Assembly: GCA_032260445.1 (NCBI GenBank)
Contig: JAVVFG010000031.1
Coordinates: 1-18,616, forward strand
Source of the DNA: JAAYYY01 sp032260445
GTDB taxonomy: Bacteria > Chloroflexota > Anaerolineae > Promineifilales > Promineifilaceae
Direction: 5' to 3'
Length of the DNA stretch: 18,616 bases
Positions 1 through 7,373 of this stretch are shown here, piece by piece; the first letter of the stretch is position 1, and each line of letters begins with the position of its first letter. The position numbers were made by a program, and so were the translations under genes. The notes below the pieces were generated by a model, which did not search any database, was not told where the DNA came from, and saw only the letters and a program-made list of their open reading frames with translations.

Positions 1-1
1 C

Positions 2-83
2 GGGGAAGTGTCGGAACTGGCAGACGAGCATGACTTAGGATCATGTGCCGCAAGGCGTGCGGGTTCGAGTCCCGCCTTCCCCA
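2..83 (+). tRNA. tRNA-Leu (anticodon UAG)
   Basis: A class II tRNA. The seven-base acceptor arm GGGGAAG (2-8) pairs perfectly with CTTCCCC (76-82), followed by discriminator A83. The anticodon stem CATGA/TCATG encloses the loop CTTAGGA, giving anticodon TAG, which reads CUA leucine codons. A long variable arm follows (about 46-58), and the T arm is GCGGG-TTCGAGT-CCCGC (59-75). The long variable arm agrees with leucine identity. CCA is not encoded; the next bases are TCA. The promoter lies outside the window. Confidence 0.96.
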
Positions 84-103
84 TCAGGGTACTCCTGGCA
101 CAG

Positions 104-131
104 AGCGTTGCGGCTGCAACGCTTTCTTTTT
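104..131 (+). terminator. Intrinsic terminator of tRNA-Leu
   Basis: A perfect 8-bp stem, AGCGTTGC (104-111) with GCAACGCT (116-123), has a four-base loop GGCT and is followed by TTCTTTTT. It sits 20 bases after the tRNA end, so it should end the tRNA transcript and separate it from tig. Confidence 0.9.
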
Positions 132-253
132 GTGAGGAACGCCCGTTCTGCCGTCGCATGTCCCGGCGTGTAGCTGCATCGCGCTCGCGCTGACATGATT
201 CCAACACGGACCCGTTATGCTATTCATTTTGAACGAACGAGAGGTTATTTCCA

Positions 254-1636
254 GTGACGCTGACTATCCATACGACTGAAGACGAGCAGAGACAGCTCAG
301 AGTGACCGTCGAGGTGCCCGAAGCGCGTGTCGAAAAGCAGATGCAGGCGACCGCGCGCGAGCTTGCCCGTGGCATGCAGATCCCCGGTTTTCGCAAAGGA
401 AAGGTTCCGTACCAGGTGCTGGTCAAGCGTCTTGGCTACGAACCGCTCCGAGCAGAAGCGGTAGAGGTCATGCTCGACGATGTCTACAGTGAGATGCTGG
501 AACAGCTCGAGGAGACGCCCGCCGGGCAGCCAAGCCTTGAAAACCTGCAGATCGAGCCACTCGTCCTTGATTTCATCATCCCGCTCGAGCCGAACGTCGC
601 CCTTGGCGACTATCGTACCATCCGCCGCGAGGTGGTGCCCGTCGAGATAACGGACGAAGCGGTTCAAGAAGCGCTGGAGCATCTGCGCGAGCATCACGAA
701 GTAGTCGAGCCAGTGAGCCGCGCCGTGATGGAAGGCGATATGGTCACGATCAGCGGCACAGGCGAGGTCGTCGAGGGCGATACGGTCGACGTCATCTTTG
801 ATGAAGAGCGTATGGATATGGTCGCCGATCCAGAGCGCGCCTTCCCCGGTACCGATTTTGTTACCAATCTGATCGGTATGGAAGTGGGCGATCAGGGCGA
901 GTTTACGATTGCCTTCCCCGAAGAAGAACCCTATCTCCCCGACGACGAGGACGACACCAGTGCCCTCGCGGGGAAGCAGGCGCAGTTCGCCGTTACCGTG
1001 CTAGACGTTAAGAGCCGCTACTTGCCCCCTCTCGACGATGAACTCGCCAAAGCTGAGGGCGATTACGAAACCCTCGAAGAGCTGCGCGAGGCGACGCGTG
1101 AGCGTCTGCAGGAACAGGCCGAACAGGAAGCACGCAATCAGCTCTTCGACGAAGTACTCGACGCGATGCTTGAAGGCGCCGAGCTTGTCTATCCACCGTC
1201 ACTTGTCGAAGATGAGCTCGATGGCATGATCGAGAACCTGAAGAACCAGGTGACCCGGGCCGGCTGGCGCTGGGATGACTACGTCCGCTTACAGAGCAAG
1301 ACAGAAGAGCTTTTGCGCGAAGAGTGGGGCGAGCGCGCAGAGAAAAATGTGCGCCGCAGTCTGGTCTTGCGCCAGTTCATCCGCGATGAGTACATCGACG
1401 TGAGCACAGATGAAATACAGACGTCACTCTCCGATCGCTTTGGCTCGTTGGAGGGTGAAGGCGAGGTGCAGCAGCAGCTGCGCGACTACTTCCAGAAGGG
1501 CGAAGGGCTCACCATGTTAGCCAATGAGCTGCTCATGGATAAGATTTATGAACGGGTCAACGCGATCGTCACCGGGACGGCGCCTGATCGGGAGACGCTG
1601 GCGGCCGCAGCCAGTGCCGTTGAAGAAGAGGAATAA
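254..1636 (+). CDS. tig: Trigger factor (ribosome-associated chaperone, FKBP-type PPIase)
   Basis: A cytosolic chaperone that binds near the ribosome exit tunnel and shelters nascent chains; it also has peptidyl-prolyl isomerase activity. The 460-residue protein shows the ribosome-docking signature GFRKGKVP at 45-52 in the N-terminal domain, an FKBP-like PPIase domain at about 155-255 (with ERAFPGTDF and IGMEVGDQGEF stretches), and a long helical SurA-like C-terminal domain from about 260. It ends in an acidic tail (EEEE), as many trigger factors do. Length is slightly above the E. coli protein (about 430), partly because of an acidic insert (PDDEDD) near 230. The start is GTG, preceded by GAGAGG at 239-244 with a 9-base spacer. 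It is followed after 69 bases by clpP, the usual order. Confidence 0.96.
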   Translation: MTLTIHTTEDEQRQLRVTVEVPEARVEKQMQATARELARGMQIPGFRKGKVPYQVLVKRLGYEPLRAEAVEVMLDDVYSEMLEQLEETPAGQPSLENLQIEPLVLDFIIPLEPNVALGDYRTIRREVVPVEITDEAVQEALEHLREHHEVVEPVSRAVMEGDMVTISGTGEVVEGDTVDVIFDEERMDMVADPERAFPGTDFVTNLIGMEVGDQGEFTIAFPEEEPYLPDDEDDTSALAGKQAQFAVTVLDVKSRYLPPLDDELAKAEGDYETLEELREATRERLQEQAEQEARNQLFDEVLDAMLEGAELVYPPSLVEDELDGMIENLKNQVTRAGWRWDDYVRLQSKTEELLREEWGERAEKNVRRSLVLRQFIRDEYIDVSTDEIQTSLSDRFGSLEGEGEVQQQLRDYFQKGEGLTMLANELLMDKIYERVNAIVTGTAPDRETLAAAASAVEEEE

Positions 1637-1705
1637 GGTGTGCCGGCCCAGATAGCCGGCCATCGCGATGTGACAAGTTAGCTGCGATGGTAAAGGAGAT
1701 TTCCA

Positions 1706-2356
1706 ATGTTTAAAGAGTTACCAGCCTCGCTGGTACCGATGGTGATTGAAACGACGGGCCGCGGCGAGCGTGCCTACGATATCTACTCGCTGTTGCTCAA
1801 GAACCGTATCATCATGCTGGGGACGCCGATCAACGACCAGATCGCCAACCTCACCGTGGCCCAGCTGCTTTATCTGGCACGGGAAGATCCCAGCAAGCCA
1901 ATTCGCATGTATATCAACAGCCCCGGCGGGCAGGTGTACGCCGGCATGGCCATCTACGACACCATGCAGCAGGTGGAGTGCCCTGTATCAACGGTTGCCG
2001 TCGGCTTCACCGCCAGCTTCGGCACCGTCCTACTCACCGCTGGCACGCCTGGGTTGCGCTACGCATTGCCCAACGCAACGATCCATATGCACCAGCCGCT
2101 CGGCGGTGCCCAGGGCCAGGCAACCGACATCGCCATCCAGGCGCAAGAGATCCTGCGCTTGCGCACGACGCTGAACGAGATCCTCAGCAAGCATACGGGC
2201 CAGCCCGTCTCGCGCATCGAGGATGATACCGACCGCGATATCTACATGAGCGCGCAACAGGCTAAGGAATACGGCCTAGTTGACGAAGTCCTGAACGCCG
2301 AAGCCGGCAAAAAGCCAGCCGACGAGGAGCTGGAGCAGAACGGCGACGCTTCCTAA
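1706..2356 (+). CDS. clpP: ATP-dependent Clp protease proteolytic subunit
   Basis: The serine protease barrel that degrades proteins unfolded and fed by a Clp ATPase (ClpX or ClpC). The 216-residue sequence has the full catalytic triad: Ser104 in GFTASFG, His129 in HMHQPLGG and Asp178 in DTDRD. The spacing (25 and 74 residues from the serine) equals that in E. coli ClpP. The N terminus is short and the C-terminal tail is acidic (DEELEQNGDAS). The start is ATG behind a strong AAAGGAGAT ribosome site at 1692-1700. It probably shares a transcript with tig. The expected clpX does not follow; a terminator and an opposing gene come next, so the partner ATPase must be encoded elsewhere. GFTASFG differs slightly from the common GQAASMG. 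Confidence 0.97.
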   Translation: MFKELPASLVPMVIETTGRGERAYDIYSLLLKNRIIMLGTPINDQIANLTVAQLLYLAREDPSKPIRMYINSPGGQVYAGMAIYDTMQQVECPVSTVAVGFTASFGTVLLTAGTPGLRYALPNATIHMHQPLGGAQGQATDIAIQAQEILRLRTTLNEILSKHTGQPVSRIEDDTDRDIYMSAQQAKEYGLVDEVLNAEAGKKPADEELEQNGDAS

Positions 2357-2385
2357 GGCTGCCGCTGCCCACGTACGACCTAAAG

Positions 2386-2432
2386 ACGGGTCCAGACCCA
2401 CTGGCTCGTGGGACTGGACCCGTTTGCTTTTG
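2386..2432 (+). terminator. Strong hairpin terminator after clpP
   Basis: The 10-bp perfect stem ACGGGTCCAG (2386-2395) / CTGGACCCGT (2414-2423) contains an inner CCCA/TGGG pairing and is followed by TTTGCTTTT. It closes the tig-clpP unit. It also lies just beyond the end of the opposing dehydrogenase gene; the minus-strand side has only CTTTA after the stem, so termination in that direction would be weaker. Confidence 0.88.
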
Positions 2433-2447
2433 CCCGTTTCTTGTGTG

Positions 2448-3701
2448 TCACGCCACGTGTAATACTTCCCGGCCGCGGCCTTGCTGGATGAGCGGCACGT
2501 AGCTTTCGAGTTTCTCGACCACGGCTGGATCAGTTAAGTCAATCACCATCCCGCGTTCTGCCGACATGTACGCGGCCATTACGAGCCGCGTAATCTCCAG
2601 CCCGTAGCGCCAGTCGAGAAACGCGTCGCGGCCGGCCGAGAAAGCACGGGCCATATCCGCATTCTCGTCTGTGTAGCCATACAGGTCAGCCTCGTTGTAG
2701 TGCACGGCGAGCAACCCGCGCGAGGCGGTTGCCTTTTCCAGCGCTGTTTCCGCATCGGCCACGGCATTTGCTGCCTCGTCGCCAATGAACAGCTCGAGCA
2801 CCGAGCGCAGGGTGTTGACCTCAAAGGCATAGCCGGGTCCCATCCCGTCCATCAACAGGCGCAGACCTTGCTTCTCGAACATCCACGAGTCGGTGAATTG
2901 CGCCTGGACGAGCTGGTTCGTCTCCGGGTTGCGAAAGGTGATTATGCCCGTGGTGAAGTCCTCGGCAGGACGCTGGCTGTAATCGACGCCGAACCGGTCA
3001 AGAAGGCGTTGCCGCCACTCCGGAAGACCCCACTTCAGCAGCGAGGTCTGCGCCGACACCGAGACAGGCTGCAAGAATGTCGGCGGTTTGCCCAGCGGCG
3101 TCAACGCGTACCAGCCGACGGCGATGCTGTGGCATCCCATATCCGAGAGCACACCGCCGCCTTGAAGGGTGGGATCCCAGAACCACGGTTCGTGCGGGCC
3201 GCCATGCTCCTCGGCCGAACGGGTGAGCACCAGCGGGCCCATCGTCTCTTGTTGCGGGGCCAGTTGCGCCATCTGTGCCCGCAGCGCCTTCATGAAGATC
3301 TGGTTCTCAAAGTACGCCGTGAGCAGGTTGGCCTCATCTGCTAGCTCCACCAACCGCCGCGCTTCGCGGACGTTCCGTCCCAACGGTTTTTCGCAGATTA
3401 CCCCTTTTACCGGCGCGCCTGCTTGGACGGCAGCCGCGATCTGCTCCATCAGCTCGACGCGCGCGAAGTTCGGCGCGTAGATGGCGATGGCATCCACATG
3501 ATTAGCCATCTCGGCCACACTGTCATAGACCACGGCCTCGCCGATGCCCAGCTCGCGCGCGTAGGCGGCCGCTCGCTCGGCGCTGGCACGTGTGCGCGAT
3601 GTAATGCCGGTTACTTCGATGCCGCGTATCTGTTGGATAGCTCGGGCCTGAAAGTGGGTGATAAAGCCTGCTCCGATGATGCCTAGTTTTAGACTCTGCA
3701 T
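2448..3701 (-). CDS. Gfo/Idh/MocA-family NAD(P)-dependent oxidoreductase
   Basis: A cytosolic dehydrogenase of the glucose-fructose oxidoreductase / inositol dehydrogenase / MocA family, 417 residues. The N-terminal Rossmann fold begins KLGIIGAGFI (5-14), the dinucleotide-binding GxGxx motif. EKPLGR at 104-109 holds the family lysine that contacts cofactor and substrate. GGGVLSDMGCHSIAVGWYAL (181-200) holds the Asp187 and His191 positions typical of the catalytic loop. At 417 residues it is a little longer than most members. The start is ATG with AGAGGGAG upstream (about 3706-3713). It is the last gene of the sugar-uptake locus, 77 bases after the second permease, so it probably oxidises or epimerises the imported sugar or polyol. 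The substrate cannot be read from the sequence. Confidence 0.9.
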   Translation of the reverse strand: MQSLKLGIIGAGFITHFQARAIQQIRGIEVTGITSRTRASAERAAAYARELGIGEAVVYDSVAEMANHVDAIAIYAPNFARVELMEQIAAAVQAGAPVKGVICEKPLGRNVREARRLVELADEANLLTAYFENQIFMKALRAQMAQLAPQQETMGPLVLTRSAEEHGGPHEPWFWDPTLQGGGVLSDMGCHSIAVGWYALTPLGKPPTFLQPVSVSAQTSLLKWGLPEWRQRLLDRFGVDYSQRPAEDFTTGIITFRNPETNQLVQAQFTDSWMFEKQGLRLLMDGMGPGYAFEVNTLRSVLELFIGDEAANAVADAETALEKATASRGLLAVHYNEADLYGYTDENADMARAFSAGRDAFLDWRYGLEITRLVMAAYMSAERGMVIDLTDPAVVEKLESYVPLIQQGRGREVLHVA

Positions 3702-3778
3702 GTTTCTCCCTCTTTATCAAGGTCTAGGTTCGCGACCAGACGCGCTGCCTGATCGGGATATCAACCGGTCAAACGGCT

Positions 3779-4729
3779 CTACTGGCGCAGGCCGCGCTGC
3801 CGGCCATAGAGCGAAATGAGGACCAACAAAGTGACGCCTAAGATGATCTGGCGAAAGGCATCCTCCATCTGCATTGCTGTCAGTAGGCTGGTGATCAGGG
3901 TCAGCACGAGCGCACCAGCCATCGTGCCGGAATAGCTCCCTTTGCCGCCGCTGATTGCGGTGCCGCCGACGACGACGGCAGCGACCGATGGAAAGAGATA
4001 GGGTCCACCGAGGTTGAGGAATACCACCCCTGTGAACCCGAGCAGGATAAAGCCGCCGAACGCTGCCAGCAACCCGCTCAACGTGTACGTCAGGATGACC
4101 ATCAGCGGAACGTGCACGCCCGACAGCCGGGCAGTGGTGCGGTTGACGCCGATCGCGAAGAGATGCTTGCCATAGCGTGAGCGCTCCAACAGCAACCACA
4201 TGAGCAGCGCCAGGATAAGCCAGATGAAGACGACGCCGGGAATGCCCAGGACCAGCGGGCGCGAGATGTACTGAGACATGATCGGCGCCGTACTGCCCAC
4301 CATATTCCCTTGCGTGTACGACAGAATGAGCCCCTGGACCACGCCAGCCATGCCCAAGGTCATCACCAGCGGCGGCACGCGCAGGGCTGCCACCCCGATC
4401 CCATTCACGAAGCCGACAGCCGCCCCGGCAGCCAGGGCAGCCGCGAGCGCCGGCAGCACCATCTCGTTTTGCCCAGCATTGATCCGGTAGGTCAAGATGG
4501 CAGCTAGGGTGACCACCGCGCCGATGGACAGGTCGATACCTTCGCCCCCGCTGATAATCACCAGCGTCTGCCCGGCGGCAATGATGCCCAGGAAGGCGGC
4601 CAGCCGCACGATGTTAATCGCTTGGCTGGGATTGACGAAACCAGGCCGGATAATACCGCCCAAAAAGAACAACCCGGCCGCTAGGAGCACGGCCAGGAGG
4701 GTGGGCGACAGCCTGAAGCCATCCCTCAT
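3779..4729 (-). CDS. CUT2-family sugar ABC transporter permease (second subunit)
   Basis: An integral membrane subunit of a ribose-type ABC importer (RbsC/AraH/XylH superfamily, BPD_transp_2), 316 residues of mostly hydrophobic helices. The conserved cytoplasmic-loop stretch reads GQTLVIISGGEGIDLSIGAV, with a Glu-Gly insertion relative to the usual GGIDLSVG. The late motif GGTAISGGKGSYSGTMAGAL matches the family pattern. Its ATG overlaps the TGA of the preceding permease by four bases (ATGA), which points to translational coupling. With two different permease genes the channel is probably a heterodimer, as in the LsrCD, YtfT/YjfF and RhaPQ systems. Which of these substrate classes applies is not determined. 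Confidence 0.93.
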   Translation of the reverse strand: MRDGFRLSPTLLAVLLAAGLFFLGGIIRPGFVNPSQAINIVRLAAFLGIIAAGQTLVIISGGEGIDLSIGAVVTLAAILTYRINAGQNEMVLPALAAALAAGAAVGFVNGIGVAALRVPPLVMTLGMAGVVQGLILSYTQGNMVGSTAPIMSQYISRPLVLGIPGVVFIWLILALLMWLLLERSRYGKHLFAIGVNRTTARLSGVHVPLMVILTYTLSGLLAAFGGFILLGFTGVVFLNLGGPYLFPSVAAVVVGGTAISGGKGSYSGTMAGALVLTLITSLLTAMQMEDAFRQIILGVTLLVLISLYGRQRGLRQ

Positions 4730-5757
4730 CCTGCCACCTCCTGTACCATCTCTTTCGGCGGCAGGGCGCGCCGTCTCCGGTCACGGATCCAGCCAATCAA
4801 TCCCGGCGCGGCTAAGGCGACGATAATAATCGTGGCGTCTACCAGCGTCTGGTTCCAGCTCGGTACGTCCGCAAATGAGATGATGTTGCGAATCAGACCG
4901 AGGATGATCACGCCCAGGATCGAGCCGGCAACCCCTCCTTGCCCGCCGCTCAGCCGGGTGCCACCGAGCACGACCGCCACGATCGAGTCCAGCGTCATGC
5001 CGCCGGTGGTGGTGATACCCACGCCGATCCGGGGATCGCCGGAACCGGTTCCCAGGGTGAGCACCAGCGCCCCCAGCGCCGCGAACAGGCCGGCTGCTAC
5101 GTAGCTACCAAAACGAACGGCATTCACCGGGACGGCCGTCGCATACGCGGCCTCCGGCTTGCCGCCTGTGGCGATCAGGTACGAGCCGTAACGCGTGTGG
5201 CGGAAGAGTGCCCACAGCAGAATCAGAATCAGCGCGATCCAGATGCCGAGAGGAATGTTCAGCGGCGTGACCCGGCGATAGAGACGTGCCAGTTGTTCCG
5301 GCATGCTCCCCCCGGGTCGCGGTAGGATCCACAATGCCAGGCCAGAAAAGATGAACCCTGTGGCGTAGGTCGTCACTATCGGCGGCAGGCGGAGAACGGC
5401 GACGCCGAAACCGTTGAGCGCCCCGGCTGCCATCCCTGCCGCGCAGGCCAGCGCGACGACGCCGATGATCACCAGGGGCGGCGAGTCTGGCAGCAAGTTG
5501 GTTACCAACACCGCAGTCACCAGCGAGACGATCGCCCCGATAGAGAGATCGATGCCGGCGCCGATGATCACCAGCGTCTGGCCTACCGCTACCAGCATCA
5601 GGGGCAGGAAGCTGCGCAGATTGCCGTTCATCACCCGCAGTTCGAGCAGGTTCGGCTGGAGAATGGCGTTAACCGTCACCGCCACCAGCAGCAGGATCAG
5701 CGGGAAAAGGGAGGGGAAGCGCAGCGGGAGGTACTTCAGCTGCAGGCGATTTCTCAT
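4726..5757 (-). CDS. CUT2-family sugar ABC transporter permease (first subunit)
   Basis: An integral membrane permease of the RbsC-like BPD_transp_2 family, 343 residues. The N terminus is basic (MRNRLQLKY) and followed by a hydrophobic helix. The family motif GQTLVIIGAGIDLSIGAIVS lies after the second helix, and GGTRLSGGQGGVAGSILGVI occurs near the C-terminal end. The C-terminal tail is basic and charged (RDRRRRALPPKE), probably cytoplasmic. Its ATG overlaps the ATPase stop codon as ATGA, and its own TGA overlaps the ATG of the second permease in the same way, so the three genes are tightly coupled. It should form the membrane channel with its neighbour. Confidence 0.94.
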   Translation of the reverse strand: MRNRLQLKYLPLRFPSLFPLILLLVAVTVNAILQPNLLELRVMNGNLRSFLPLMLVAVGQTLVIIGAGIDLSIGAIVSLVTAVLVTNLLPDSPPLVIIGVVALACAAGMAAGALNGFGVAVLRLPPIVTTYATGFIFSGLALWILPRPGGSMPEQLARLYRRVTPLNIPLGIWIALILILLWALFRHTRYGSYLIATGGKPEAAYATAVPVNAVRFGSYVAAGLFAALGALVLTLGTGSGDPRIGVGITTTGGMTLDSIVAVVLGGTRLSGGQGGVAGSILGVIILGLIRNIISFADVPSWNQTLVDATIIIVALAAPGLIGWIRDRRRRALPPKEMVQEVAG

Positions 5758-7301
5758 GCCGCTACTTCCCGATCCGGCACCCGGTCGTTGTCCTGTGCCG
5801 CGCCCATGCTGGCTGTGACTAGGTCAGAGCGTGTCAGCCGCTCGCCGCTAAGCTCGGCGCTCACCTTGCCATCGTGTAGAACCAGCACCCGATCACAAAG
5901 GCCGAGCAATTCCTCGTCGTCACTACTGTAAAAAAGGATCGCCGTGCCCGCGCGCCGTAGCTCGGCAAGTAGATTGTAGAACTCTCGTTTTGTACCGACG
6001 TCTACCCCTTTCGTCGGGTCGTTCAGCAAGAGAAGCTGCGGCTGGCGCAACAGCCACTTTCCGATAACCACCTTCTGCGCGTTTCCGCCGCTCAGATTCT
6101 GGGCAGACGCCTCCAGGGACGAGCGCACCAGGCTTAACGTATCCGCCACTCGATTCGCATCCTGCTTTGCGCGTTCCATCCGCAACGGAAACCCATACCG
6201 TCTCCAGGATGGGAGCTGGAAGTTCTCGAGAATAGAGCGGCTCAGTAACAGCCCTTCGCTGCCGCGGTCGCCGGGCACGTAGGCTACCCCATGACGCATC
6301 GCCTGTCGCGGCTGGGAAAAACGAACCAGTTCCCCTGAAACTGCAATTGTGCCAAAGAACGGGATGTCGCCGAACACGGCGCGCAAGAGGTTGGTTTGTC
6401 CCTGTCCCTGTAACCCGCCGAGACCGAGAAGCTCCCCATCCTTGAGGCTCAGGCTCACGCCGCGCAAGACGTCCGTGTACACCTCTTCGAGCTGTAGCCG
6501 CACCGCAGCATCTGGCGGCACCGGATCGTGGGCAAGCTGGCGCGGGACTGCGGCGACGTCGCCGATCATCAGGTTCACAAGCTGCTGCTCTGTGGTTTCG
6601 GCGATGACCTCGGCACCTTTGCTCTTGCCGTTGCGCAAGATAACGGCGCGATCTGCCACCCGGAAGATCTCTTCCATGCGGTGCGACACGAAAATGATTG
6701 CCTTGCCCGCTTCCTTCCAGCTGCTAATCAGCTCGAAGAGACGCCGCACCTGGCGGCTGTCCAGGCTTGCCGTTGCTTCGTCGAGGATGATGAGCCGCGG
6801 GTTGAGGCTGAGCACCTTGAGGATCTCGACGACCTGCCGCTCGTCAGGAGGCAGGGCCGACACCGGTTCTTCGGGGCGCAGCGATTCCTGTACTGTTCCC
6901 TCGAACAGCGCCAGCAGCTCCTGGGTCCGCTTGCGCACTGCCTGCCCGTCAATACGGACACCCCACTTGAGGGGCTCGTGTCCCAGCCAGATATTCTCGG
7001 CGACGGTCATGTCGGGAATCAGGCTCAACTCCTGGTAGACGGCAGCGATACCTCGCTTTTGCGCCGCTTGTGGCGAAGTGAAATTCACGACTTCGCCGTC
7101 AAGGACAAGCTCGCCGCCGTTTGGTTCCAGCACGCCGGTGATGACCTTGCTGAGCGTGCTCTTTCCACTCCCGTTGGCTCCCAATAGTGCCAGCACTTCG
7201 CCGGACTGCACGTCAAGATTACCATCGGCGAGCGCGACAACACCGCCAAAGTGTTTCACGATGTGCTCGGCGGACAATGACACCGGTGGCGGGGTGGCCA
7301 T
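5754..7301 (-). CDS. CUT2-family sugar ABC transporter ATPase (RbsA/MglA-like, two NBDs)
   Basis: The cytoplasmic ATPase of a ribose-type importer, with two fused nucleotide-binding domains (515 residues from the start chosen here). NBD1 has Walker A GANGSGKST (41-49), Walker B LIILDE (170-175) and switch His207, but its signature is degenerate (LPPDERQ, 150-156). NBD2 is the reverse: a degenerate P-loop GLQGQGQT (296-303) without the lysine and a Walker B ending in Asn427-Asp428, but a good signature LSGGN (403-407). One composite ATP site should therefore be active and the other dead. I chose ATG 7301 because GAGGAAGG lies 5 bases upstream. A GTG at 7364 would extend the frame by 21 residues, but that stretch encodes a stable hairpin and has no homologous look. 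Confidence 0.93.
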   Translation of the reverse strand: MATPPPVSLSAEHIVKHFGGVVALADGNLDVQSGEVLALLGANGSGKSTLSKVITGVLEPNGGELVLDGEVVNFTSPQAAQKRGIAAVYQELSLIPDMTVAENIWLGHEPLKWGVRIDGQAVRKRTQELLALFEGTVQESLRPEEPVSALPPDERQVVEILKVLSLNPRLIILDEATASLDSRQVRRLFELISSWKEAGKAIIFVSHRMEEIFRVADRAVILRNGKSKGAEVIAETTEQQLVNLMIGDVAAVPRQLAHDPVPPDAAVRLQLEEVYTDVLRGVSLSLKDGELLGLGGLQGQGQTNLLRAVFGDIPFFGTIAVSGELVRFSQPRQAMRHGVAYVPGDRGSEGLLLSRSILENFQLPSWRRYGFPLRMERAKQDANRVADTLSLVRSSLEASAQNLSGGNAQKVVIGKWLLRQPQLLLLNDPTKGVDVGTKREFYNLLAELRRAGTAILFYSSDDEELLGLCDRVLVLHDGKVSAELSGERLTRSDLVTASMGAAQDNDRVPDREVAA

Positions 7302-7322
7302 CTTGCCTTCCTCATCCATTGC

Positions 7323-7352
7323 CCTCCCGGACGCAGCGTTGCATCCGGGAGG
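7323..7352 (-). promoter_or_regulatory. Intercistronic hairpin between binding-protein and ATPase genes
   Basis: CCTCCCGGA (7323-7331) pairs perfectly with TCCGGGAGG (7344-7352). After one mismatch, three further pairs (GCA/TGC) close a four-base loop. It lies 21 bases after the binding-protein stop on the minus strand. There is no T-run behind it, so it is not a standard terminator. Such structures after binding-protein genes often protect the upstream mRNA or reduce read-through, giving more binding protein than transporter. That role is inferred here. Confidence 0.7.
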
Positions 7353-7373
7353 ACAGGTGCTCACTGGAAACCG

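Noticed and set aside
8..193. Open frame across tRNA-Leu and its terminator
   Set aside because: It overlaps the tRNA and terminator and has no protein-like features.
190..221. CTGACA (190-195) and TATGCT (216-221) as a tig promoter
   Set aside because: The spacer is 20 bases, outside the usual 16-18, and no better pair was found in the gap, so the promoter of tig is left unassigned.
1637..1705. GCCGGC...GCCGGC hairpin between tig and clpP as a terminator
   Set aside because: The stem is six pairs and no T-run follows; the two genes are probably co-transcribed.
7302..7364. N-terminal extension of the ATPase to GTG 7364
   Set aside because: The stretch encodes a stable hairpin, and a good ribosome site supports ATG 7301.
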